A DNA stretch of 64,000 nucleotides from Azolla pinnata (lineage: Eukaryota > Streptophyta > Polypodiopsida > Salviniales > Salviniaceae): contig JBBBWG010009446.1 in NCBI GenBank assembly GCA_037176905.1, positions 7,983-71,982 of the forward strand. The letters are read 5' to 3'. Below, piece after piece: positions 42,501-53,200 of this stretch. The first letter of the stretch is position 1. The number at the start of each line of letters is the position of its first letter. The position numbers and the translations under genes are program-made. The notes beneath the pieces were generated by a model, which saw only the letters and a list, made by a program, of their open reading frames with translations, made no database searches and was not told the origin of the DNA.

Positions 42501-45346
42501 ACCACAATGGAATCATGTAGAATTCTATTAGGTAGATCCATATCAGGCAAATTAAAATCTGTTCTCTCTCTTTCTCTCTCCAACACATTGTGGCGCTTGG
42601 CAGCTGTATATTATTGGAAAGTGGAGGGGATAATCTACCTTGGAAAAGTCTTTTCCAACTTAATGATGTTTATGAAGGTTTTTTAGATATGTTTGGAGAT
42701 GCTTATGGTATACAAATGTGGGGTGCGAAAATAAATGCATTTTGATGGCTTTTGGTCATAATACATTACTGGTTGGAAAATGTCTCAAATGGTATGACTT
42801 AGAGAATTGTAAGAAATGTTTGTTAGAAATGTGTTATTCAAAACTAGAGGGGATAATCTACCTCAGAATAGACTTTTGCTAGCAATATAATTAATCAAGG
42901 GTTTTAGATAAGTTTTGGAGGAGGTTATGGGATACAAATGTGCGATGCAAAATTACATGCATTCTGATGGCTTTTGATCCATGATGCATTACCGGTGGGA
43001 AGATGGGTCAAGTGGCAGGACTCAGCGAATTGTAAGGACTGTTTGTTAGAAAGTGGAGATTGACAACAGGCTCTATGGTATTTTGTTTTTGCCCATTCAA
43101 AATGTGGATGCATGTATGACTTGGGGCAGAGCAGTTCGGGGGAGTATTGAATGGAGTAATGGCATTGTATGAAGGTAGTAGTATCAGTATTTATTATGTA
43201 ATTAATAGGGGAAAGCTATAATCGCAATTGTTTGTTTACTTAGCAAGTGCAAGAGGAAGAGGAGCATTTATGATGGGAATCTTTGGTTGAAGTCATCTTG
43301 TAGTGACTCTAGAGATCTAGATGTAATTTATATTTCGAGATATACACGAGCCTGCAGCTGTGGTAATAAAGGCCAAATGGAACTTGTGCATGTGTTGAAA
43401 GGGGAGTCGAATTACATTCTAGGTACTTCAGGACAATATTGAAAACAAGAGAGTATATTTTGGAACATCATCCATATTTCTGAAGGTTCATGGGTGGTTT
43501 AGTTTGGAATTACAGAACTCTAACTTTCCTATTCTGACTGCCAAATACATCGACAGTTGCATGATGGATGCCAAGGCAATTCATGGATGTATAGATTCAG
43601 AAGTCTATTCTGATCAGTCCAATGGTTTAATATCATAGAAATATCCTTGTAACTTAATTACGTCCTCTTAACATAAAGCTGCATCTTGTTAAAAATAAAA
43701 AAACTGTAATATGGATATGAACAAAGTGTAGGCTTTTTAGATGATTTAATTTAGTAATGTGGAACATCAGACATTTGGTGCTCATATAGTGGTTATATCC
43801 ATACTTGTATCTGCTGCGCCTGTTCAAATTATGTCCATACTTGTATCTGCTGCGCCTGTTCAAATTATGTCCATACTTGTATCTGCCGCATCTGTTCAAA
43901 TTATGTGCATACTTGTATCTACTGCGTCTTTTCAAATTATCTGCTGCGTCTGATGTGGAACATCAGACATTTGGTGCTCATATAGTGTTTATATCCATAC
44001 TGTATGCCTAGTTTTGTGTGAAATATCTCTATTCCTCCAAATTATGTCTGAGCACAAATTGTATTTCCAGGGTATCAACCGAAATGAGCTTGAGCGTTTT
44101 GATTCAGAAAGGCAACGGGGTTTCCTGGATATGATCAAGGGATTAGTTCATACTCAGGTCTGTAAGACGTTAAGAATACTGCATCGTTTATGCTAAATAT
44201 AAGGTTGATACTTAACTTGATTGCATAGTACTCTTGTACTTTCTTTTATCATATAAACTTACCGACGAATATTACATACAATATTCGAGAATCATATGAA
44301 TTATGCTTTCTACCATGGTTTCACAGTTTTAAATTATGGTTCCTTTCCAGTTGACATGTTCCTTGGGTCCATAAATTCTTTCCTCGTTTGGCTCTGGAGA
44401 AAATTATTTACTGTGCTTGTTTCTGTAGAGGACTCCTGTATATTGTTGAGAGTTCGTTATGTTAAAAAATGCCTTTCTGAGAACTTTTACATATAGAGCA
44501 ATAATGGCTGTACCGTGCTTTCAAGTTTCAACCTTACAGAATAATATAATTCATAGGTTGCATGGCTGTGGGGCTGAACTTACATGTTTGCATTGATTGT
44601 ACATCAATAAATCATGGCTGATGTAAAAGTGAAGTAGTGACCCAGAGTGACCTTCATGAGAGAGCTTTTAGTTTTCATCTCTGGGAAATGAGGGTAACCT
44701 GCAATTCAAAAACATGATAGGTCTTAAGGCAGCCATTCTGAGAAACCAACGTTGTGTAATTCCGGAATGGGATGTGGTCCTTCTATACCCTGATATTTTC
44801 AAATACAGTAATACATGAGATTGGTCCCCATGGGAGAATTTTAATTTGGATCTACAGGACATGTGATTGGCTTAGAAACTCAAAAAGAAGGCCACAGCGA
44901 GCTGCTTGAGATACCACTATAGCAAAGGAGGACTATTTAATGCGAAATTCAATGTAGTTTTATGGTCAAATTAGAGTTCTAGCTTGGAGAAAAATGTATT
45001 GGGTCATCAACATCCAATATAGTCGAGCATGAGGAAACTATCTTTCGAAAAACATAGATAAAGCAAGGATATGTCTTGTCAGGGACTTGCATTAACCGAC
45101 AAACGGCTTTCTATTAACATTTAGGTCTATGCTTTTCTAGCTGAAATAGTTAAAATGCAGAGGTTCATCTTTGAAAACGTCATTTGATCGCTATTAAGAA
45201 AGGCTGGCTTGACGGGTTTGGTATGCTAATTCTTTCAGGTCAGAAGTGCAGAACAACTTTCAAATCTATGGTCGACCATAGCGGAGGAATATAGTATCGA
45301 TGGAAACATGCCATATTCTCCTGGTGTAACCACATCCAGGCCATGA
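36546..45346 (+). CDS. SNX2: Sorting nexin 2 (PX-BAR protein), five coding exons
   Basis: Exons 36546-37484, 37611-37820, 38173-38433, 44071-44157 and 45239-45346 are all in phase 0 with GT-AG ends and give 534 residues. The first ATG of the frame is at 36546, and a second is at 36552. Residues 1-100 are acidic and Ser-rich. The PX domain is about residues 101-224: EYLTITVSQP, YLIVTRTNIPQYGRHEFMVRRRF, NYKGYFVPSRPDKN and the EHRRAAIEKYLHRLANH block, with the basic residues that hold phosphatidylinositol 3-phosphate. A BAR domain follows (about 265-525), with ASSKVFGGDEKK matching plant SNX2. Plant SNX2a/b pair with SNX1 on endosomes in retromer-linked sorting. Intron 3 (38434-44070) is long because it contains a decayed LINE. 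Length is slightly below Arabidopsis SNX2 (about 570-590 residues), mainly at the N terminus. Confidence 0.9.
39640..43400 (+). mobile_element. Degenerate L1-like LINE in SNX2 intron 3
   Basis: The left end reads MRILSWNVQGLGGDQCK from 39643, the classic start of the L1-type ORF2 endonuclease. About 40730-40900 carries a VDDPIEMRNIATNFH-like stretch typical of the linker before reverse transcriptase. About 42960-43150 reads as a zinc-knuckle RT-associated domain (zf-RVT) with LPVGRWVKW, spaced cysteines and a terminal tryptophan. Many stops and frame changes interrupt it, so it is dead. A piece of about 225 bp containing the zf-RVT start is tandemly duplicated (about 42620-42840 and 42845-43065, GGGGATAATCTACCT at each start). 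It lies in the same orientation as SNX2. The exact 3' end and poly(A) tail were not found. Confidence 0.7.
43740..43995. repeat. 36 bp minisatellite inside a duplicated flank
   Basis: Four to five copies of ATACTTGTATCTGCTGCGCC followed by TGTTCAAATTATGTCC lie between two copies of GTGGAACATCAGACATTTGG (about 43759 and 43955). The array therefore seems to have expanded inside a direct repeat. It ends about 75 bp before SNX2 exon 4. Confidence 0.9.
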
Positions 45347-45996
45347 GGACTGTTTTTTAACCTGTATCGGGAGTTCAACAAGACATAAAAAAGGCTTCTC
45401 AGGAGGAAAATAATTGAATTGCATCACTCTGATTGCTTTGATTTTCTTTCATAAATAAGAGGGCATCATCATGGAAGAAACTGTTCTTCTTCCATTCACT
45501 TGTTCAATCTGTTTTTACAGTCTCCCCGCGCTTTCTTATTTTATGCAGTGCTGCCATTTGCCCTTGTAATGCAAAAAATGTGAATGTTCCTTATTTCAAT
45601 GGGCAGAATATATTTCAATAACGTATTCTGCCCCTTGAGCAAGTTGAAGCGGCGGAGTAACCCAAGTTCCAACTCAGAAATTTGTGGTTATGTTATCTGA
45701 CTCATCAAAATCATGGATGGATGGATAGATACCTGAGGAATATAGTGGCAAGTCTAGCGATGCATCACCAACGATGTACATATACGTCGAATTAGAGGTG
45801 AAATACTATGGTGGAGTTCTGGTACTGATTTATGGTTGAAAGATAACGTTTTGGACGGGTAAGCTTGCATGTGACCAACGTATAGATGCTCTGCTTCAAT
45901 GAGAATCATCAGTTGTAGGAGTTTCCAAAGAAAAGGGTTGAAATTGAAATTAAGTATTGTTTAGAGCTAAATTGTGTTAAGGCGCTTAAACATCAA
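45347..45996. other. SNX2 3' UTR and short intergenic DNA
   Basis: The region after the SNX2 stop holds the likely 3' UTR (to about 45610). Beyond it I see nothing distinctive until the tRNA gene. Confidence 0.5.
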
Positions 45997-46068
45997 GGGC
46001 ATTTGGTCTAGTGGTATGATTCTCGCTTAGGGTGCGAGAGGTCCCGAGTTCAATTCTCGGAATGCCCC
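45997..46068 (+). tRNA. tRNA-Pro (anticodon AGG)
   Basis: A 72-base gene folds as a standard cloverleaf. The acceptor stem is GGGCATT with AATGCCC, the discriminator base is C, the D arm carries TGGTCTAGTGGTA (A box), the anticodon stem is CTCGC/GCGAG with loop TTAGGGT, and the T arm is CCGAG-TTCAATT-CTCGG (B box GTTCAATTC). The anticodon AGG is at 46029-46031 and reads proline codons after inosine modification. A T-rich stretch (TTTTG) starts 3 bases after the gene and fits pol III termination. No intron. The sequence closely matches plant nuclear tRNA-Pro as I remember it. Confidence 0.96.
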
Positions 46069-46395
46069 ACTTTTGTTTCTTTTATTTTCTCAAACAACAA
46101 TTCATGTTTTCCTTGATGCTACTTTTCCTTTTCTGTCCTTTTTTCCTTCTTCTTTTTTTTTAATGGTTTTTACTCCCTCCAGATCAATTAATTGACTGAC
46201 TACCTGTTCAGCTGGGTAACTATAACTTGGCCATGATGGATGGATGGATCGATCGATCAATCAATTGATTGCATTCATTTGACGTCTCTGTCCTTGACAT
46301 CATCTTGATACAAGGATGACGAGACGATTGTCGGAACCGATGGCAAGCAGCGTGTTCGATCGATTCTTAACAGCGCATTCAGTACTCGCAATCGT

Positions 46396-46556
46396 CTCCA
46401 TCCGATGACACTGATCCCAAGTGTATTATCTCCATCCGATGATACTGATCCCAACTGTATTATCTCCATCCGATGATATACTGATCCCAACTGTATTATC
46501 TCCATCCGATGATATACTGATCCCAAGTATATTATCTCCATCCGATGCTACTGATC
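46396..46556. repeat. 34-36 bp minisatellite upstream of the secreted-protein gene
   Basis: Five copies of TCCATCCGATGATACTGATC followed by CCAACTGTATTATC, with a two-base TA insertion in two copies. It ends about 250 bp upstream of the next start codon. Confidence 0.92.
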
Positions 46557-46730
46557 CTGGCAAGCTTGCCAGCGGCATCGGTGGTGTAATCAATAGGATG
46601 GATGGATGATCATCCATCACCAGCACCATCACCATCACCAGCCTTTATGCATAGATGTATTATGGGCGTATAGATACGCGTACGCATACGCATGTATGCC
46701 TAAATACTCGTATATGTACACGTACGCATG

Positions 46731-46738
46731 TATAAATA
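46731..46738 (+). promoter_or_regulatory. TATA box candidate
   Basis: TATAAATA lies 82 bases upstream of the ATG at 46813, a fitting distance for a core promoter with a short leader. A second, weaker CATATAAAC follows at 46744. The region just upstream alternates TACGCATACG-type steps. Confidence 0.55.
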
Positions 46739-46812
46739 CGATGCATATAAACAGAGATCAGTAGCTTAGAAGCTTCCTTCGTGACCGCTCCCCAAACTGT
46801 TTGCCTGCAGCT

Positions 46813-47487
46813 ATGGCGGGCGTATCATCAGCATCATCATCGCCTGCATGTCGAGCGGCAGTGCTCGCGCTCGTGCTGCTGTTCGCCGGGGGCTCTGCTG
46901 CTGCTTCTGTGGTCGTGGACAACGAATCCAGCATCGACATAGCCCTGGTGCCCAACGCGCAGCAGCAGCAGCAGCTGCTGCTGCGTGGAGATGAAGGTGA
47001 AGGTGAAGGTGAAGGTGAAGGTGAAGGTGAAGGTGATGCGGGCGATGTGGGGATTGTGGTGAAGGCAGGCGGGCATGCGGTGGAGGTGCAGCTCTACGGC
47101 GCTACCACAACGACAGACCGATCGCCTGCTGCCAATGCTAGCGGCGATGGTGGTGGTGGTGCTGCTGCTAATCATAGCAGCAGCAGCAGCAGCAGGAAGA
47201 GTCAGAGGAAGAAGAGGCAACAGCAGCAGTACTACTGCGTGGTGAGGAACTTGGGCAACGGGCGCAGCAGCAAGCCCCTGGGCCTCGCCGATGGCTCTCT
47301 GCTGCTGGTTCTCGACCATCATCATCATCATCATCATCATCATCGTCAGGTTAATACCAGCAGCAGCAGCAGCTATGGCGGCGCTAGAAGGAGCGGCGTC
47401 GTCGACGTCTTCCTCACGGGGGCGCTCTCCGTCAATGGCACCACAGCGCAGCTCCTCGCCACTCCCCTTCTGCTCCTGCGCCTCTAG
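46813..47487 (+). CDS. Unrecognised secreted protein with repeat-encoded low-complexity segments
   Basis: Single exon, 224 residues from the first true ATG at 46813. The N terminus is a clear signal peptide: a short Ser-rich head, CRAAVLALVLLFAGGSAAAS, with cleavage near residue 31. The mature part starts VVVDNESSIDIALVP. Then come a Gln run and a Glu-Gly repeat encoded by GAAGGT hexamers. A folded-looking stretch (GDVGIVVKAGGHAVEVQLYGA) is followed by a Gly/Ala/Ser-rich linker. A second block (YYCVVRNLGN, GLADGSLLLVLD) ends in nine histidines, and a third (GVVDVFLTGALSVNGTTAQLL) has a hydrophobic C terminus. Only two or three cysteines are present, so it is not a defensin-type peptide. A beta-rich secreted protein is plausible. 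I do not recognise a family. Codon use is GC-rich compared with the flanks, and a TATA box is well placed. Confidence 0.6.
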   Translation: MAGVSSASSSPACRAAVLALVLLFAGGSAAASVVVDNESSIDIALVPNAQQQQQLLLRGDEGEGEGEGEGEGEGDAGDVGIVVKAGGHAVEVQLYGATTTTDRSPAANASGDGGGGAAANHSSSSSSRKSQRKKRQQQQYYCVVRNLGNGRSSKPLGLADGSLLLVLDHHHHHHHHHRQVNTSSSSSYGGARRSGVVDVFLTGALSVNGTTAQLLATPLLLLRL

Positions 47488-47509
47488 CCCTCACTCTCTG
47501 CAATATTCC

Positions 47510-47870
47510 ATCATCATCATCATCACCACCACCGTCATCATCATCAAATAAGTCTTCTTGTACTTCATGGATTCTCTGTCTCAAACCCTAAACCCTAAAC
47601 CCTAAACCCCAAACCCTAAACCATCACCACCACCATCATCATCAAATAAGTCTTCTTGTACTTCATGGATTCTCTGTCTCAAACCCTNNNNNNNNNNNNN
47701 NNNNNNNNNNNNNNNNNNNNNNNNNNNNNNNNNNNNNNNNNNNNNNNNNNNNNNNNNNNNNNNNNNNNNNNNNNNNNNNNNNNNNNNCTAAACCATCACC
47801 ACCACCATCATCATCAAATAAGTCTTCTTGTACTTCATGGATTCTCTGTCTCAAACCCTAAACCATCGCC
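47510..47870. repeat. Composite tandem repeat: (CAT)n + unique 40-mer + CCCTAAA block
   Basis: Three visible monomers each contain CACCACCATCATCATC, then AAATAAGTCTTCTTGTACTT and CATGGATTCTCTGTCTCAAA, then one or more CCCTAAA units. The anchor AAGTCTTCTTG occurs at about 47550, 47648 and 47820. A 100-base N gap (47688-47787) sits between the second and third copies, so more monomers are probable. The array overlaps the 3' UTR region of the secreted-protein gene. Confidence 0.9.
47688..47787. other. Assembly gap (100 N)
   Basis: Exactly 100 N bases inside the composite repeat, breaking off within a CCCTAAA block. The true size is unknown. Confidence 0.99.
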
Positions 47871-47962
47871 ACCATCATCATCATCACCATCATCATCACC
47901 ATGATCATCACCATCATCATCGTCATCCGCACCATCATCACATCAGCAGCAGCAGCAGCACC

Positions 47963-47993
<31 letters not shown>

Positions 47994-48300
47994 CCACCAT
48001 CATCATCATCAGCAGCAGCAGCACCACCATCATCATCATCATCATCATTAGCACCATCAGTATCATCATCATCTCAGCATCAATCATCATCTGACCACCA
48101 TCATCTTCTTCATCAGCACCATCATCATCATCATCTTCATCACCATCAGCACCATCATCATCTGATCACCACCATCATCTTCATCAGCACCATCATCATC
48201 ATCATCATCATCACCACCACCAACATCATCATCATCATCACTACCATCGCTCATCATCATGATCACCACCACCATCAAATCATCAGCATCATCATCATTG
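47871..48300. repeat. (CAT/CAC/CAG)n microsatellite
   Basis: About 430 bp of ATC triplets with CAGCAG interruptions and a higher-order CATCTTCATCAGCACC motif. Open frames on either strand are artefacts. Confidence 0.93.
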
Positions 48301-50090
48301 TGGCAATGGCGACGCATCGCACATTCAATCGGTAATGCTGTGTCACGTACGATATTCGAAATTATCGCTAGCATTTTAAAAATGTCGCATTCGATCGTCG
48401 ATGCTGTCGCATACGATGATATTCGGAATTGTTAATCGCCTAGCATTCGAAAAAATGCGGTGCTTCCGACGCGGCGATTGAGAATTCCAACCAACGCTTT
48501 GACGTAACGATCATCGAGGGCATCCAAGCGATCGATAATCTCATGAGTATTGTGATGGCCCCCAAGTCATTTTGCATGAGGATTTGGAAAATGTGGTATG
48601 TATGAGTCATGACTAACCAGTTTGCTCGTTCTCGACAAACTGTTGCTAGACTGATCTGATAACTTTGTATGATGATATAAACTCTACCCACCAAAATAAT
48701 AGGTGGGCTGATTTGTGTTTGATCAGAGTAAAAGATAAATCCGAAGCAACTAACTTTAAAGTCGAGGATTGAAATCGAAAATGAACGAAATTAGCACACC
48801 CGTGACACCTGGAAAAATATGTTGGCCAGACTAGTTCGATATTGGGCTGTATGGAAGCAGCCAAGTGTAGTACATCATCGCAAGTATTCGCATGTTCTTA
48901 CATATGAACAATTGTGCAAGTAATTTATTCAAACAAATCGGCAATTTGCGCATTCAAAATTAGGCCACTACAATTTTACGCAAGGTAACAACCAACTGAA
49001 ATATTGGGGCAGCAACCGACAGTGTTTGGGTGATTCAATGCGCCACCAACAATTAATAATTTGTGAGTTTTGAGACGACGATGACTTGTTAATTGATCAG
49101 GCCATTTGTTGGGCCTTTGTTATATTTAAGATAAATTTGTGTCCTAAACCTTTTGCCGTAGCGACAACAAATTTGTGCTTTTGAGCACTTGTAATACATA
49201 GGCAAAAACCTTCTATATTTCTATGAATCTGAAAGAGAGAGCATATTAGTTCACCATCATCTATTGAGGATTTGAATTCCAAGGGTCTTGAGTTTAGCGA
49301 GCATTGTGCCTATTGATCGATTGGCCTCCCAATTTGTTGTAAGTTCATTTCTCGGTTGGGCATATCTGCTTGTTGCATTGTCCTGCATAGTTTTATGATC
49401 CACATTTGGTATTAAAATCCTTTGATACTAGTACTAAAATCTTTATTTACATCAGGGCATGAAGCTGCAGCAGAACCGCGTGTGTTGACATATCGAGATG
49501 GGGAATGCGTGTTATTTGGGACTCTATTTTTGGAATATTTGAAGCAAAGCTATATACATGTATAAGTTTCGGATTGAAACGTTTCTATGAATTTGCTATA
49601 ATTTTTTATAGAGTAACTCGTTATTACTATGCAATGTCTCGATATTGGATAGCGAACTATTTGACCGCCTCGGCCTCGTTTATAAACTTAAGGAAAAAAA
49701 GAAAAACTGCGATGGACTACACAACTCTCCTGGAATCGCTTCGTATCGTCTCCCGAGACTATCTTTGTAACTAGCCGGGTTTTCGATTCAGGCAAAGCCA
49801 TCTTCACGATCGGCGATCTCGGCCGAAAACTATCAAAGAGCTCGGATTCGCACGCTCCTCATCGCCCCATTCGAAAGGATCGAAAGGGTCTTTAATCAAC
49901 TCTACGAAAGGATCGTCCATTCGTCAGTCATAACGAAAGAAGAAAGAGGCGAAAAGAAAGAAGAAGAACCCCCAGAAAGACTTGCCAATGTCGATTTCCC
50001 GTCCCAGGGTCTTTTTTGTGTTTTTTTAACTGGGGGCCCACTGGACGCGGACATTGCCACGCACAGTGTGAAACGGAATGTGTCTAGATG
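48301..50090. other. Intergenic region upstream of CPN60A, no gene recognised
   Basis: About 1.8 kb. A pair of similar 60-70 bp segments at 48330-48450 (AT.TTCG.AATT...GC.TAGCATT) is an old duplication. The rest carries only short frames. From about 49800 GC content rises and the CPN60A promoter begins. A GGGCCCA motif at about 50034 resembles a site II/UP1 element. Confidence 0.5.
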
Positions 50091-50096
50091 TGTGTA

Positions 50097-50123
50097 GAAG
50101 CTTCTAGAAGCTCCGGAAGCTTC
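50097..50123 (+). promoter_or_regulatory. Heat-shock element upstream of CPN60A
   Basis: GAAGCTTCTAGAAGCTCC gives three perfect alternating units, GAA (50097-50099), TTC (50102-50104) and GAA (50107-50109), each separated by two bases, and a fourth imperfect TCC in phase (50112-50114). A further GAAGCTTC pair lies at 50116-50123. This fits the nGAAnnTTCnnGAAn consensus bound by heat-shock factor trimers. It lies about 150 to 180 bp upstream of the chaperonin start codon, directly before a (TTC)n leader tract. Confidence 0.72.
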
Positions 50124-50274
50124 TTCTTCTTCTTCTTCTTCTTCATCTTCTTCTTCTTCTTCTTCTTCTTCTTCGTCTTGCTTCGCTTCTGCAGCCTTAT
50201 CCCCATCTCTCTCTGCAGACAGTGCTTCTCGTTGCGAGCGATTCCCCTTTGCAGCCGCAGCCGCCGCCATAGCC

Positions 50275-53200
50275 ATGGCCACTCAAGCTCTCCTCAACCA
50301 TGGTCTCCTCGCCTCCCTCTCTTCCCCAACCCCCTCCTCTGCCGTTCCGGTGAGTATCTCTTCTTCTTTCCCTTCCCCCTTCTCTCTGCCTCTCTGCCGC
50401 TGCAGAATCGAGCCCCGGAGGACCGAAACCCTAAGTCCCCCTCACGTAATTCGGGGTCCTGCCCGCGATTCACCTTCTTGTTCTGTGTGTTTGCTTGCGT
50501 GGATGACGTTTCAGTCCAGGAAAAGCTTCCATGGCAAGCAGCTCCAACGCAGCTTTCATGCGTCCTCTTCTTCCGCGTCGTCTTCTCGCCGAGGAGGTCG
50601 GAGAAGGCTTATGGTGCGGGCGGAAGCGAAGGATATCGTGTTCGATCAGAAATCAAGGGCCGCTCTGCAGGCTGGCATTGACAAGCTCGCTGATGCTGTC
50701 GGTGTGACGCTTGGGCCCCGAGGTTGGAATGCGCTTCTATCATGCATCCCTTATATGTTCTCTCTATCTCTCTTTCTGTGCCTGCCTGTAGGAGTGTCTG
50801 AATGTGTTGTGGATAGGTAGAGGGAAAGGGGGAATATGATGTCTGCGGCGCTTCAAATGTACTAGTATGATAGCTAGCAAGTGGTGTATGTAACTGTATA
50901 CGCAGCTTTCGGAGGAATTCTCCTCTGCATGTGCCAACATGTTCTGCAGTTTGCCTTCCTTGTAAGCTTACAAGGGGGGGGGGGGCTTGAACTACTCAAA
51001 ACTATTATTTGCATTGTCACTGAGCTTGTGATTAGGCTAGAAAGTTGACTTGAGTTGCGATGCTATGCGCAGGGCGTAATGTTGTGCTTGATGAATTCGG
51101 TTCACCGAAGGTCGTCAATGATGGTGTCACCATTGCTCGCGCCATCGAGTTGCCAGACCCCATGGAGAATGCTGGAGCTGCTCTTATTCGAGAGGTGAGG
51201 TGAAATGAAGGCCAATCGAAGAGTCAGAAATGTTCGGCAGTTGTACAAGAATCTCTATCGGCGAGCGATTCTTGCATGATATAAGCCATAACTCACTGTG
51301 CTATGTTGTCTTGAATGAAGGTGGCTAGCAAGACTAACGATTCAGCTGGAGATGGGACAACAACAGCATCTGTCCTTGCAAGGGAGCTCATTGAGCTGGG
51401 GCTCCTGACTGTGACTTCTGGTGCGAATCCTGTGGCTATCAAGAAGGGTATAGACAAGACTGTGGCAGCATTGATTGATGAGTTGAAGAAGGCATCTCGA
51501 CCCGTGAAGGGAAGAGAGGATATAAAAGGTTTGTGGAGCACTCTCGTTAACTGTTGGGTTGCAAATTTCTCACCATGACTACGTGCCGCACATTCATGAA
51601 GTGCTTTTGCACACATTGGCTGTAGATCTAGATCATCATGTTCTTGCTTTTCTTTATGGATTAAAACTCATTCACCATCAAAGTAGTTGCCGCAAGACTA
51701 ATTTTCTCTAATCAGCATACGGTGGATGTGCATGTTGCCATTTGGGGTGGATGTGCATGTTGCCATTTGTGTCTAGGAGTCGGTTTGTGTACTCATTTTC
51801 TGTATTTTTTGGCAGCTGTTGCTTCAATATCTGCAGGCAACGACGATTTCATTGGCACTATGATTGCTGATGCCGTTGACAAAGTGGGCCCTGATGGTGT
51901 CCTTTCTATTGAATCATCCTCTTCCTTTGAGACCACAGTCAGTGTCGAAGAGGGCATGGAGGTTAGTAATGTTTGTTTTTTCGATTTAACGTTTGTAGAG
52001 CATGTTGAATTGTGGCCGGAAAAAATGATTTCTTTTTCTTGCTTGTGCAGATCGACAGGGGTTATATCTCCCCACAGTTCGTCACCAATCAGGAGAAACT
52101 GATTGTTGAATACGACAATGCGAGGATTCTCGTGACCGATCAGAAGCTTACAACAATCAAGGATATATTACCTCTGCTAGAGAAGATCTCACAACTCAAT
52201 GCTCCACTTGTTATTGTCGCGGAGGATGTGACGGGTGAAGCACTTGCAACCTTGGTGGTGAATAAACTGCGTGGCATAGTCAGTGTGGCTGCATTGAAAG
52301 CACCTGGGTTCGGAGAGAGGAGAAAGGCGTTACTTCAGGACATTGCGATTGTTACAGGTATGGATATTAACAAGGTTGATAGCTTTCATATCTCATTCTA
52401 GCCCAGAAATTTCCTGTTTTGATGGCCTATTGAGCTGAACATTCGTACTTCTTATCTGACGCTTTTCTGTAACAGGTGCTGAGTACATAGCTACTGATCT
52501 TGGGTTAAAGACCGAGGAGACCACTGCAGAGCAGCTTGGAATTGCTCGCAAGGTCACCATCACCAAGGACTCCACCACCATTATTGCAGATGCTGCTACT
52601 AAGGATGAGATTCAAGCAAGAATAGCTCAAATCAAGAAGGAGCTTGCAGAAACTGATTCTATATATGATACCGAGAAGCTGTCTGAACGCATTGCCAAGC
52701 TATCGGGTGGAGTAGCAGTTATCAAGGTAGATGCGAAACTTGCAGATAAATTTTCGTTACGGGTTGTAAGCGGGTTTAAAACCCTGTATGAGGTGTGGTT
52801 CGATTGATCGATGGATCTTGACATGGGAAAAAGCAACTTGAAATGAAAATTAGGCGCATTTGGGATATGTAGCGAGCTAGCTATTCACCGTGGAGTTGCG
52901 ATTATTGATTCTGTTGGATGCAAGTGGTTCTCTTTACTTGTAACTTAGGAAGATCGACCGATGTTGCAGGTCGGAGCTGCCACCGAAACCGAGTTGGAGG
53001 ATAGGAAGCTGAGAATCGAAGATGCAAAGAATGCGACGTTCGCAGCGATTGAGGAGGGGATCGTACCCGGCGGTGGGGCAGCGTATGTCCATCTGTCAGC
53101 TCTGGTGCCAGCGATCAAGGAGACGATCAGCGACCCGGAGGAGAAGCTGGGAGCAGATATCGTGCAGAAGGTAAAGGATTGGATCTATAGAAACGATGGA

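Noticed and set aside
50088-50681. Plus-strand 197-codon frame overlapping the CPN60A start
   Set aside because: It is the (TTC)n leader read as poly-Phe followed by an out-of-frame reading of CPN60A exons 1 and 2.
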